Shown here in pieces: positions 1 through 7,572 of a DNA stretch of 64,000 nt. Source of the DNA: Bacteroidales bacterium (GTDB taxonomy: Bacteria > Bacteroidota > Bacteroidia > Bacteroidales > UBA1402); contig JAFUDT010000013.1 in NCBI GenBank assembly GCA_017464285.1, positions 443,175-507,174 of the forward strand, given 5' to 3'. The notes under the pieces are model-generated. The model made no database searches. It had not been told where the DNA came from and saw only the letters and a list, made by a program, of their open reading frames with translations. The stretch's first letter is position 1; every line of letters starts with the position of its first letter. Position numbers and translations under genes: made by a program.

Positions 1-31
1 CAAAAAGAAATGATTTGTGATGAAAAATGAC

Positions 32-39
32 TACCTTTG
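32..39 (+). promoter_or_regulatory. -7 promoter element TACCTTTG
   Basis: Exact match to the Bacteroidetes -7 consensus TAnnTTTG, 26 bases before the chosen ATG of the Crp/Fnr gene. A TTTG at 14-17 could be the -33 element, but its spacing is short. Confidence 0.55.
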
Positions 40-65
40 TACCCGCGAATCAGAAATTGGCGAAT

Positions 66-674
66 ATGACACCAAACAAGCAATTCAACACCTACAAGGA
101 GGGACTTGATTTGGAGTTCCTGCGGGAGTACTGCATGGAGCACGGGGAGCGGCGCGTGATGGAGCGCGGCGAGACGCTGGAGGAGGCGGGCGAGCCGGCG
201 CAGTGGGTGGCCTTCGTGGAGCATGGCTGCTTCAAGTATATGGTACACAACGACGAGGAGGGCAAGGACTACTGCACGGGCTTTGCCTTCGAGGGCGAGT
301 TCGTGGCCGACTTCCCCTATTGCCTCGACGGCGACGTGTCGGAGGTGAGCATCGAGGCGGACATGCCCTGCGAGGTGCGCGTCATCAGCGGACGCGAACT
401 GCAGGAGCTGTTCGACAGTGACCCGAAGATGATGCTCCACAACGTGCGGATACTGAAGAACCTGTTCAAGATGGTCTATGGGCGCGACCTCGACCACTAT
501 CGCTACACTGCCCGCAGTCGCTACCGTCGGCTCATTGACCGCTGTCCGCAGGTGGTGCAGATGCTCTCGCTGAAGGACATCGCCTCGTTCCTCAACATCA
601 CGCCCAGCTATCTGAGCACACTCCGCAAGGAAATGACGTACGAAGCAAAAGCAGAGGATAAGAAATCATCATAA
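66..674 (+). CDS. Crp/Fnr-family transcriptional regulator
   Basis: Cytoplasmic one-component regulator of about 202 residues. An N-terminal cyclic-nucleotide-binding-like beta-barrel (about 20-130, with the EHGCFKYMV strand) is followed by a dimerisation helix and a C-terminal helix-turn-helix at about 167-189 (LSLKDIASFLNITPSYLSTL). I start at 66, not at the in-frame ATG at 27, because a -7 element TACCTTTG lies at 32-39, inside the longer reading frame. The effector is not predictable; Bacteroidales members often lack cAMP ligands. The gene is visibly GC-richer than the genes that follow. Its last ~100 bases occur again at 2648-2746, so its present C-terminal tail (EAKAEDKKSS) was probably changed by an insertion event. 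Confidence 0.85.
   Translation: MTPNKQFNTYKEGLDLEFLREYCMEHGERRVMERGETLEEAGEPAQWVAFVEHGCFKYMVHNDEEGKDYCTGFAFEGEFVADFPYCLDGDVSEVSIEADMPCEVRVISGRELQELFDSDPKMMLHNVRILKNLFKMVYGRDLDHYRYTARSRYRRLIDRCPQVVQMLSLKDIASFLNITPSYLSTLRKEMTYEAKAEDKKSS
546..644 (+). repeat. 99-bp direct repeat, copy A (3' end of the Crp/Fnr gene)
   Basis: Identical base for base to 2648-2746 and in the same reading phase relative to the helix-turn-helix codons. Similarity continues weakly for about 20 more bases and then stops. The two copies bracket the ATPase/nuclease-like cassette. Confidence 0.95.
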
Positions 675-715
675 TAAGCAGGAAAAGCCAAATATGATTA
701 ACTTTTCTCTGCAAC

Positions 716-748
716 TTGCAACATTTTCGAAGAAAAGTATTAATTTTG
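716..748 (+). promoter_or_regulatory. Promoter of the ATPase/nuclease cassette
   Basis: TTG at 716-718, a 22-base spacer and TAATTTTG at 741-748, which matches the Bacteroidetes -33/-7 arrangement. The predicted start of transcription is about 15 bases before the ATG at 770, so the cassette carries its own promoter. Confidence 0.65.
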
Positions 749-769
749 CAACCAAAATGAGAACATAAT

Positions 770-2143
770 ATGTCACAAAGATTAGAAATAACAAATTTCG
801 GTCCTGTTAAGAGAGCATCAATAGAAATAAAACCAGCTCTTATTCTGATAGGACAGCAGGCAAGTGGAAAAAGCACAGTTGCAAAACTAATTTACTTTTT
901 TCAATCTCTTTCTTCAGAGTTCTTCTCACGATATTATCAGTCAAGTAACGAAGGGGCGGAAATCATGGAAGATTTGATAATACCCATTCGTGAAAAGTTC
1001 TATGACTTTTTTGGCTCCACATTTCATCTGCCCGATTTTGAAATTGTGTATCACTACGAGGAGAATCGTTATTTGTCTTTGTCATTAACACCAAAGAAAA
1101 AAATAAATGCACATTTCTCTGAAGCATTCTTTAAGAAGAAGGATTTTCAGGAACTGCGAGGTTATAAAAAAATGTTGCTGCAACTCAAAACAGAGTTGGC
1201 AAACATAGATAATGTTGCCAAGAAAGTTGCATTGGATGAACGGCATTTGAGTTATCTCCATCAGCTGGCCGATAAGATTAATACACTTTTCTCTAACGAA
1301 CACAACGACTCTCTATTCATCCTTGCAGGTCGGAATGCAACAATAGGCTATAGTGAGACTTTTGAAAATATGCTTCAGCAAAGTATACAGAAGAACATAG
1401 AAGAGCAAGGACATCGAGCATTTGAGACAAAGGAACAGACCATAGATGAAACATTGATGCTTAGTTTTATGCAGCGTGTCGTTAAAATGCGACAGTCTTT
1501 CATCAATCTTGGTAATTTCGAAGGAATGATTACTCATGCAAGCGGACGACTGAAACCACGGTTAAAGCTGGCCAACAAATTGATTCGTGAAGTTCTGCGA
1601 GGTCAATATTCAAATTCTGAATTTGGAGAGCGCATCGTTCACCCAGGTCAAGGCTATGTCTATTTGAAGAATGCTTCATCAGGACAACAGGAATCCATAC
1701 GTATCTTGCAAGATGCTTTTCTGTCTATATATCAAGGCAACAAACTACTTCGCATTGTTGAAGAGCCAGAGGCACACCTCTTTCCTGAAGCCCAAATGGC
1801 AACGATTCAACTTTTGGTCTTAATGCTTAATAGTTCGCCATCAGGCCATTTGATATTGACAACTCACAGTCCATACACTTTAACCGTCATCAACAACTTA
1901 ATTTACGCAGCCAAGGTAGGTGCAAAACATCCAGACCAAGTAAACTCAATCATTCAGAAAGAACTCTGGCTACCCTTGAAGAATGTGTCAGCCTATATGC
2001 TGCAAAACGGCGAAGCATCCGACATTATGGATGCTGACCTGGGAGAAATTAAGGCAGAACTCATAGACAATATATCAAATGTGGTAAACAACCAGTACGA
2101 CCAACTCTTACAACTTGACGACAGCGATGGCAAAGAAGATTAA
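770..2143 (+). CDS. AAA/ABC-type (OLD/RecF-like) ATPase of a candidate defence pair
   Basis: A 457-residue cytoplasmic ATPase. The start reads LEITNFGPVKRA, followed by a Walker A motif GQQASGKST at 28-36. Near the C-terminus are a signature-like SSGQQES (about 305), a Walker B/D-loop IVEEPEAHLFPEAQ starting at 329, and the switch motif LTTHSPYTL at about 365. This arrangement is typical of AAA_15/AAA_21 proteins related to OLD and PtuA ATPases. No TOPRIM domain follows. The gene overlaps the next one by 17 bases, so the products probably act together; in such pairs the ATPase usually senses and the partner is the effector. Phage defence is an inference from architecture and mobility, not a demonstrated role. 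Confidence 0.85.
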   Translation: MSQRLEITNFGPVKRASIEIKPALILIGQQASGKSTVAKLIYFFQSLSSEFFSRYYQSSNEGAEIMEDLIIPIREKFYDFFGSTFHLPDFEIVYHYEENRYLSLSLTPKKKINAHFSEAFFKKKDFQELRGYKKMLLQLKTELANIDNVAKKVALDERHLSYLHQLADKINTLFSNEHNDSLFILAGRNATIGYSETFENMLQQSIQKNIEEQGHRAFETKEQTIDETLMLSFMQRVVKMRQSFINLGNFEGMITHASGRLKPRLKLANKLIREVLRGQYSNSEFGERIVHPGQGYVYLKNASSGQQESIRILQDAFLSIYQGNKLLRIVEEPEAHLFPEAQMATIQLLVLMLNSSPSGHLILTTHSPYTLTVINNLIYAAKVGAKHPDQVNSIIQKELWLPLKNVSAYMLQNGEASDIMDADLGEIKAELIDNISNVVNNQYDQLLQLDDSDGKED

Positions 2144-2618
2144 AGCCCAAAAGGAGTGGCCTTTCTTTCAGGCATATCACGACTGTGCTTACATCAGCCG
2201 CCATGATTGTAGCAAGGAAGTTGTGTTGCGTGAACCAGGGGAAAGCCGAATTTACAAATTTCACAACAAATCAGGGAAAGAGATTGTTGTTTACAAAATA
2301 GATGGAGGCCTTATCAACAATGAGGATGTATTGAAATGCGACAATGGCATCTTTATAGAAGACAACACGCTTTTTCTTATTGAACTGAAAGGAGCGGACC
2401 TGAACCACGCATTAGACCAAATCAATAGTACAATTGACATTTTAATTAAGCGACCAAACATCAAGTTAAAGAAGCTAAATGCGAGAATCATTTTGTCAAG
2501 AGTTAGTGTTCCGAGAATAACTGCTTCTAAAGAGAACAAATTGAAGCAATTGCTTCATAAGTCTTACGGTGCTGGAGATTATAAAAAGCAAAGCCGAACA
2601 CTGGAAGATACAATTTAA
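2127..2618 (+). CDS. Small protein with PD-(D/E)XK nuclease-like motif, ATPase partner
   Basis: A 163-residue soluble protein that I cannot assign to a named family. The stretch 71-89 contains D72, then a hydrophobic strand ending in E86-L-K88 (IELKG), and HALDQI with Q99. This D-x13-ExK spacing is what restriction-like PD-(D/E)XK nucleases show. The ATG at 2127 is preferred over an in-frame TTG at 2115. It overlaps the ATPase gene by 17 bases, which points to translational coupling and a two-component module. It could alternatively be a non-nucleolytic adaptor; the E86/K88 pair is the testable feature. Confidence 0.7.
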   Translation: MAKKIKAQKEWPFFQAYHDCAYISRHDCSKEVVLREPGESRIYKFHNKSGKEIVVYKIDGGLINNEDVLKCDNGIFIEDNTLFLIELKGADLNHALDQINSTIDILIKRPNIKLKKLNARIILSRVSVPRITASKENKLKQLLHKSYGAGDYKKQSRTLEDTI

Positions 2619-2629
2619 TTATGTAAAAA

Positions 2630-2797
2630 ATGGGCGGGAAACCGAGGCCGCAGGTGGTGCAGATGCTCTCGCTGAAGGACATCGCCTCGTTCCTCAACAT
2701 CACGCCCAGCTATCTGAGCACACTCCGCAAGGAAATGACGTACGAAACGAGAGCAGAGGGCAAGCATGCTTGCACTATGCCTCGTAAGAAAGAATAA
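2630..2797 (+). pseudogene. Displaced 3' fragment of the Crp/Fnr gene
   Basis: The frame contains only the recognition helix-turn-helix of the regulator (QVVQMLSLKDIASFLN...) and then a different tail, ETRAEGKHACTMPRKKE, before TAA at 2795. This tail is probably the original end of the gene. An ATG at 2630 opens the frame, so a 55-residue peptide could be made, but there is no promoter-like element of its own. I treat it as a remnant left downstream of the cassette. Confidence 0.75.
2648..2746 (+). repeat. 99-bp direct repeat, copy B
   Basis: Identical to 546-644 and in the same orientation. It marks the right boundary of the cassette. Confidence 0.95.
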
Positions 2798-2843
2798 GAC
2801 GCAGTCAACTCACCTTCGGCAAAGAGAAATAACACACGTTTTT

Positions 2844-2877
2844 GGCTCAAATCATTGTGGTTTGAGCCTTTATTTTC
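2844..2877 (+). terminator. Intrinsic terminator after the cassette/Crp remnant
   Basis: Perfect 8-bp stem GGCTCAAA (2844-2851) / TTTGAGCC (2861-2868) with a 9-base loop, followed by TTTATTTT. Confidence 0.75.
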
Positions 2878-2910
2878 AGATTTTTCTTTAACTAGTTAAA
2901 GAGTTGCACC

Positions 2911-2949
2911 CTCGGCGACCTGTTTTCGGGCTTCGCCGAGTCGTTTTTT
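2911..2949 (+). terminator. Second intrinsic terminator
   Basis: Stem CTCGGCGA (2911-2918) / TCGCCGAG (2933-2940), then TCG and six T. A perfect 16-bp palindrome, CTTTAACTAGTTAAAG, lies between this and the previous terminator at 2886-2901. Confidence 0.7.
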
Positions 2950-2998
2950 ACGCCTTTTTTGTTATTTTGTAGGCCGAAAGCGGCAAGTTGATACACCA

Positions 2999-3050
2999 CA
3001 CACGCCAGTTTCTATGATTGGTGCCTCCCCGTTTGTTTCGCTGCAGCGGG
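2999..3050 (+). repeat. 52-bp imperfect direct repeat, copy 1
   Basis: Matches 6978-7029 at 46 of 52 positions and ends in CGCTGCAGCGGG, which contains the palindrome CGCTGCAGCG. The two copies lie outside the two-gene operon at 3234-6974. Confidence 0.8.
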
Positions 3051-3233
3051 CACGCCGCTCAGACGACCTCACCGCACCGATAAGTAGCGCCTCTACGCCC
3101 TCAGAGGCACCCACCTACAGGCTCCGAAGCCCCCTCAACGCGCTCCGCGAACGCTCTGTAATGGTTACAAGACCCCCTCAATGCGCCCCGCGGACATTCT
3201 GCAAGAAAACAATTAACTCAAAATACAGAAAGT

Positions 3234-4280
3234 ATGAAGAAAAGACAAATCCTCACCATCATCATCGCCCTTGCTGCCGTGTCAGCATACGCGCAGCAGG
3301 ACAACTATACCATAAGTGGCGACCTGTCGCCTATGATGGGCATACTGGTAAAGGACACGACGGACATTGATTCTGTATTTGTCGTGAACGATGCCAATCA
3401 TAGGGCCGGAATAGAGCAGAAGTGCGCCGTGGAGGACGGAAAGTTTTTCCTCACGGGACACGTGGATAAACCGCAGTATACCGAAATGAAGATTACTTGG
3501 CTCGGTACAGAAAAGATGGATACCGCCTATCTGGAGTTCATACTGGAGGCAGGATGTGACATTGTCTATAAAAATGGGCTTACAGTGAAAGGCTCACCCA
3601 TGACCGACATGTACCTGAAGCAAAGAGGAGAAATATGGAATCTGGCTAACAACGGAAAAGACGACGAGGCGCGAAGCCTGTACTTGGAGCAGATAAGTAA
3701 GCATCGTGACGATGCCCTGGGCGTGGCTTTCATGAGGATGCTACGAAGTCCTGCCTGGCTGACGGTGACATCGGAAAAGAAGCTGATTGAATCGCTGGGC
3801 GACGAAGTGAAGTACGACTTCCGCATTCAGAGGCGACTGAATCATCTGAGGGCTTTTCAACCGTCTGACGAGGGTGATATGTTCTTGGACTTTGCTGTGG
3901 AGTACGACGGAAAGACCACGCGACTCAGCGACTACGTGGGACGTGGCCAGTACGTCCTTGTTGACTTCTGGGCTTCATGGTGTGGCCCCTGCCGACAGGA
4001 GATTCCCAACCTTATCGCCGCCTACAACAAGTACAATGACCGCGGCCTACAGGTGGTCGGCATCGCCGCTTGGGACAAACCCGAAGCTACTCTGAAAGCC
4101 ATCGCAGAAGAACAGATGCCCTATCCGCAGATTATTAACTCCGACCATGTAGCCACCGACCTCTACGGCATAGATGCCATTCCTGAAATCATCCTCTTCG
4201 CCCCCGACGGCAAGATTGTAAGCCGCGGACTCCGAGGCGAGGGCATTGGCAGGAAAATGAAAGAAATATTTGGAGAATAA
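3234..4280 (+). CDS. TlpA-like thioredoxin-fold protein with DUF4369-like N-terminus
   Basis: A 348-residue exported protein. The signal peptide MKKRQILTIIIALAAVSAYA is followed by a DUF4369-like beta domain (about 25-125), a linker of helices, and a thioredoxin domain (about 205-345) with the redox motif WCGPC at 249-253 and a cis-Pro loop near AIPEI. Such proteins reduce or exchange disulfides in the periplasm of Bacteroidales. The gene ends three bases before the next ATG, so the pair is an operon with an outer-membrane barrel protein. Substrate unknown. Confidence 0.9.
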   Translation: MKKRQILTIIIALAAVSAYAQQDNYTISGDLSPMMGILVKDTTDIDSVFVVNDANHRAGIEQKCAVEDGKFFLTGHVDKPQYTEMKITWLGTEKMDTAYLEFILEAGCDIVYKNGLTVKGSPMTDMYLKQRGEIWNLANNGKDDEARSLYLEQISKHRDDALGVAFMRMLRSPAWLTVTSEKKLIESLGDEVKYDFRIQRRLNHLRAFQPSDEGDMFLDFAVEYDGKTTRLSDYVGRGQYVLVDFWASWCGPCRQEIPNLIAAYNKYNDRGLQVVGIAAWDKPEATLKAIAEEQMPYPQIINSDHVATDLYGIDAIPEIILFAPDGKIVSRGLRGEGIGRKMKEIFGE

Positions 4281-4283
4281 AAT

Positions 4284-6974
4284 ATGAAACGACACTTCAT
4301 CACCACCATTATCGCCCTCGTTTTGGGCGTAGCAACTGCACAGGCCGACATCCTCAAAGGCCGCGTGGTGGATGCCGATACTGGCGAACCGCTGCAAGGA
4401 GCGGAAGTAGTGTTCAACGAAGAGTCGCTCGACATGGGTAGCGTCATGCGAAGCACCATCAGGACTGATTCGGTGGGGCACTTCGTTTTTGCCTGCAAGA
4501 TGGAAATGTCGAAACTGACCATCACAGCGAGTTATTTCGGCTACCATAGCCAAACAGTGAAGCGGATGGGCAACAACGACCGAGACACCGTGACAATAGA
4601 CGACTTCCTGCTAAGGATGGACGAGCACCTGCTGAGCGAGGTGACGGTGGAAGGCCGCATGCGCCGCTTCTACATGCGGGGCGACACCGTGGTGTTCAAT
4701 CCCGAGGCTTTCAAGACGCAGGACGGCGCACGGCTGATTGAACTGATAGAGCAGTTGCCGGGCGTGAGCATCAACGACGGCAAACTGCTGTGGAACGGCG
4801 AACCATTGAAACTGATGATGAACGGACAGGAAGCGTTCAGCGAGGCCATGCTAACGAACCTGCTGCCTGTGGAGGCCGTAAAAGACATCAAGGCCTACGA
4901 CAAGAAAAGCGACTTCGAGCAACAGACGGGTGTGGCTGACGGCAAGGAGGAGCACGTGCTCGACGTGACCATCAAGCCAGGATTCATGGACAGATTCAGT
5001 GGTGATGCAGAGGCCAAAGCCTACAACAAAGAGCATTATACCGCCCACCTGAGGGCCCTGAAAGTGAGCGACACCGACCCGCTGTTGCTATACGGCCGCG
5101 TAGGCGATGATTCCTCGCAAAAGAGCGTCATGAAGATAGACGGCTACAGCACGTCGGTAAGCAGCAACGGCAGCCCCGTTCGTCAGCAAACAGGTTCGGC
5201 AGGGTATGCCCATCGGTGGAAGCCTCAGTATAAGGTTAGTCACAACAACACCTGGAGCATAAACGGAGGAGTAAATCATACCGACCGGCGAAGAGACAGT
5301 TGGGAGAATCAGCAGACTTTTCTGCCAAACACCACCACAGAGACAGACCAGACCTTCAGCAACTATCGCCACAGGCTGGCACTGCCCGTAGATTTCAGCT
5401 TGTTCCTGAACCTCAATCCAAACACGAAATTGTCTTTGGATGCCAACCTTACCTATCAGAAAGAAAGGCTGACGGAGGAAAACAGTCAACAAACCTTTGA
5501 CCTCGGCACGCTTGGCACCAGACTCAACACTTCCAACTACCATTCGCTATCTACAGAGGAAGGTTTTTCGACAAACGTCAAGGCTAATCTGTCCTCTTTG
5601 CATGGAAAGACAGAGGTCAGCGCAACGGCTTCGCTGACTTACGACAACAAGAAGAGTGAAGGCGAATCGACGGGCATTTACCAGTATTTTCAGCGTGGCA
5701 CAGTGCAGACCGACCGCCAGCACTATCACTCACCTAACCATAACCTCAGAGCCAATGCCAGTGTGCAGGTCCGACATGCCTTTGGCAAAAACCTGTCGGC
5801 AATGGCCAGATGGCAGACTACCTACACAAACAGCTTCCGCGACGAACAGCGCCACCGTGCCGACACGCTCGACATGGCCAACAGCCTGCGCCGCAAGGAC
5901 AATTCATGGAGGAACGCTCTCTACGTGGAAGCCAACCTCACGCTGGGCAAGTTCGGCGTAAAGCCCACGCTAGACCTGAGCCACTGGCATGAGCAGTCGG
6001 ACTATTGCCGTGGCCGCCTCGACACCCTCGCCCGTCGCAACCTCTTGTTAGCGATGCCAGCGCTGGATTTGACCTACAAATTGCAGAAGCAGACCCGCCT
6101 CAACGGCCATGTCGCCTACGAGAGCCAGCGCCCCGACCTCATCGACTGCATCGGCTACCGCGACGACACCAACCCGCTCTATGTCACGATGGGCAATCCC
6201 AGCCTCATGACCGCTCACACGCTGAGTGCCAGCCTCGGCTTCTCATCGATGCTCTCCCATGCCAGCCAAGTGCTGAGTTTCTCCGTGGACTATAGTAAGA
6301 ACTATGACCCCATCGGCACCATCCTCCACTACAACTCTCAGACGGGAGCCTATCGTGCCCAGAAACAGAATGTCAGGGGCGGTGAGCGTTGGGGTGCCAA
6401 TTTCAGCTACGAGCGCGACCTTGGTGGCGGCTTCCACCTCAGGAACGACTTCTCCGAGGGCTACGGCCAGTCATACGGCATCATGACACTGGTCGATGAG
6501 GCCACGGGCGTTACCTACAATCGCCAGCACAACTCTGACCTCTCTGAGCGACTGAACCTGCAATACCGCAACGGCCCGTTCTTCCTGTTTCTCGGGCAGA
6601 CCTTCGGCTGGCACCACTACACCTACAGCGATGCCGCCCAGCCACGGCAGAACATCTACAACTACCGGGCCGCATTCACCTTTAGCTACAAGCTGAAGAC
6701 TTGGGAGTTCCAATTCATTCCCGACTTCTTCCTCGACCGAGGCTATATGTCAGATGCAATGAATACCAATCGCTTCGTTTGCAATGCCCGCGTCAGCTAC
6801 AAGTTCCTGAAGAACAAGGCCAGCCTCATTCTCTATGCGCAAGACCTCTTCAACCGCGACACCCACAACTACAGCGATGTCACAGCAACCTCGCGCACCG
6901 AGGGCGGCTCCTCCTTCCTCCACCACTATGTCAGCCTCACCTTCAATTACAAGTTTGATGCTAAGAAGAAATAA
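4284..6974 (+). CDS. TonB-receptor-like outer-membrane beta-barrel protein
   Basis: An 896-residue protein with a signal peptide (to about residue 21), a carboxypeptidase-regulatory-like beta-sandwich (LKGRVVDADTGEPLQGAEVVF, about 24-100), a plug-like region with QLPGVSINDGKLLWNGEP (about 150-175) and a long C-terminal barrel ending in aromatic strands (HHYVSLTFNYKF). This is the OMP_b-brl_3 type architecture, also seen in the gene at 56118. There is no SusD partner, so it is not a classic starch-utilisation pair. It is cotranscribed with the thioredoxin-like protein, which might act on its extracellular or periplasmic cysteines; that link is inferred. Confidence 0.85.
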   Translation: MKRHFITTIIALVLGVATAQADILKGRVVDADTGEPLQGAEVVFNEESLDMGSVMRSTIRTDSVGHFVFACKMEMSKLTITASYFGYHSQTVKRMGNNDRDTVTIDDFLLRMDEHLLSEVTVEGRMRRFYMRGDTVVFNPEAFKTQDGARLIELIEQLPGVSINDGKLLWNGEPLKLMMNGQEAFSEAMLTNLLPVEAVKDIKAYDKKSDFEQQTGVADGKEEHVLDVTIKPGFMDRFSGDAEAKAYNKEHYTAHLRALKVSDTDPLLLYGRVGDDSSQKSVMKIDGYSTSVSSNGSPVRQQTGSAGYAHRWKPQYKVSHNNTWSINGGVNHTDRRRDSWENQQTFLPNTTTETDQTFSNYRHRLALPVDFSLFLNLNPNTKLSLDANLTYQKERLTEENSQQTFDLGTLGTRLNTSNYHSLSTEEGFSTNVKANLSSLHGKTEVSATASLTYDNKKSEGESTGIYQYFQRGTVQTDRQHYHSPNHNLRANASVQVRHAFGKNLSAMARWQTTYTNSFRDEQRHRADTLDMANSLRRKDNSWRNALYVEANLTLGKFGVKPTLDLSHWHEQSDYCRGRLDTLARRNLLLAMPALDLTYKLQKQTRLNGHVAYESQRPDLIDCIGYRDDTNPLYVTMGNPSLMTAHTLSASLGFSSMLSHASQVLSFSVDYSKNYDPIGTILHYNSQTGAYRAQKQNVRGGERWGANFSYERDLGGGFHLRNDFSEGYGQSYGIMTLVDEATGVTYNRQHNSDLSERLNLQYRNGPFFLFLGQTFGWHHYTYSDAAQPRQNIYNYRAAFTFSYKLKTWEFQFIPDFFLDRGYMSDAMNTNRFVCNARVSYKFLKNKASLILYAQDLFNRDTHNYSDVTATSRTEGGSSFLHHYVSLTFNYKFDAKKK

Positions 6975-6977
6975 CCC

Positions 6978-7029
6978 CACACGCTAGTTTCTATGATTGG
7001 CGCCTACCCATTTGCATCGCTGCAGCGGG
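6978..7029 (+). repeat. 52-bp imperfect direct repeat, copy 2
   Basis: Partner of 2999-3050, starting three bases after the stop codon of the barrel gene. Confidence 0.8.
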
Positions 7030-7275
7030 TGGCGGAGAAGTTTTTTCTCGGAAAACATAATTGGAACGCCGAACATCAACACTCTGAGCCACTCGGCAAA
7101 GCCGAGCGAGTAAAGAAGATTAGTTCTTGGCAGAGCCGAGCGAGTAAACAAAGTAACTTTGTTGGCTTCGCCTTCGTTTTCTCGCCATGCCAAAGCACAA
7201 ACAAGTTTGTTTTTGGTCATTTGCATGTACTTCAGACATTCTGCATAACCATGCTTCTTTCTCTTTTGCATAATA

Positions 7276-7309
7276 AACCCCGAAAGTTTTTTGTCTAACT
7301 TTCGGGGTT
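7276..7309. terminator. Strong hairpin terminator between convergent operons
   Basis: A 13-bp perfect stem, AACCCCGAAAGTT (7276-7288) / AACTTTCGGGGTT (7297-7309), with an 8-base T-rich loop. It can end both the barrel operon on the plus strand and the BspA operon on the minus strand. The U-tract after it is weak. Confidence 0.7.
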
Positions 7310-7369
7310 CACTTCATTTTGACACACCCTCCTGCATTGACGTCATCAATCATGATGACGACGAAGGAA

Positions 7370-7561
7370 TTACCACAACAAACCTGAATAGCCTGATTCT
7401 TGGTCTTCCTTCAAGGAGTGATGAAGAGATTTCACATCTGCGTCCTCTTGGTTTCCCTCTTCACCGGGATTAACGGGAATCTTGGTTGGAGGAGCGAGAT
7501 AAACGCTTGCCATTATGGCTTGTTCAAATATGACTGGAAATTGATAAACCTTTCGTTTCAT
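7370..7561 (-). CDS. Small Prevotella-type protein downstream of the BspA-like gene
   Basis: A 63-residue protein starting MKRKVYQFPVIFEQA and containing LAPPTKIPVNPGEEGNQEDAD. It begins 11 bases after the BspA stop codon on the same strand, so it is probably cotranscribed. It resembles a family of short Bacteroidales peptides that start MKK.Y..P and carry a central small-residue/Pro-rich segment and an acidic tail; I recall this family only by pattern. No function is known. No signal peptide or membrane helix is visible. A chance open frame cannot be excluded. Confidence 0.6.
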   Translation of the reverse strand: MKRKVYQFPVIFEQAIMASVYLAPPTKIPVNPGEEGNQEDADVKSLHHSLKEDQESGYSGLLW

Positions 7562-7572
7562 TACTTTATGCT

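Larger units (their letters stand above)
645..2647 (+). mobile_element. Compact inserted cassette (ATPase + nuclease-like gene) bounded by 99-bp direct repeats
   Basis: About 2.0 kb lying between two identical copies of the 3' end of the Crp/Fnr gene. It is visibly AT-richer than the GC-rich host gene, has its own promoter and carries two overlapping genes. No integrase, transposase or terminal inverted repeats are seen inside it. The structure fits insertion into the 3' end of a protein gene with the end of that gene restored, as integrating islands do, or a recombination-mediated duplication. Both the mobility and the mechanism are inferred. Confidence 0.65.
2798..3233. other. Non-coding gap with terminators and repeats
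   Basis: No convincing gene in this gap. Besides the two terminators it holds one copy of a 52-bp repeat (2999-3050) and two tandem imperfect 32-base units at 3130-3161 and 3173-3204 (26 of 32 bases agree). The open frame at 3014-3370 overlaps the start of the thioredoxin gene and encodes a low-complexity Arg/Pro-rich peptide, so it is not called. Confidence 0.6.
6975..7369. other. Non-coding gap with repeats and a terminator
   Basis: Contains the second 52-bp repeat, a short direct repeat GGCARAGCCGAGCGAGTAAA at 7095-7114 and 7129-7148 (one difference), and a segment at about 7049-7086 that resembles 22384-22416 (AATTGGAACGCC...ACACTCTG). The frames here are shadows or low-complexity. Confidence 0.6.

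Noticed and set aside
27..65. Upstream start of the Crp/Fnr gene at 27
   Set aside because: A consensus -7 promoter element lies at 32-39, inside this extension; the ATG at 66 fits.
770..2618. Known Septu or Gabija system
   Set aside because: The partner has no HNH (PtuB) or UvrD helicase (GajB) features and the ATPase has no TOPRIM domain.
3014..3370. Open frame overlapping the thioredoxin gene start
   Set aside because: Low-complexity Arg/Pro/His-rich translation in the wrong frame of a clear signal-peptide gene.
4284..6974. SusC of a polysaccharide utilisation locus
   Set aside because: No SusD, glycan-active enzyme or SusC-type plug signature nearby; called as a barrel protein only. 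The same applies to 56118-59090.
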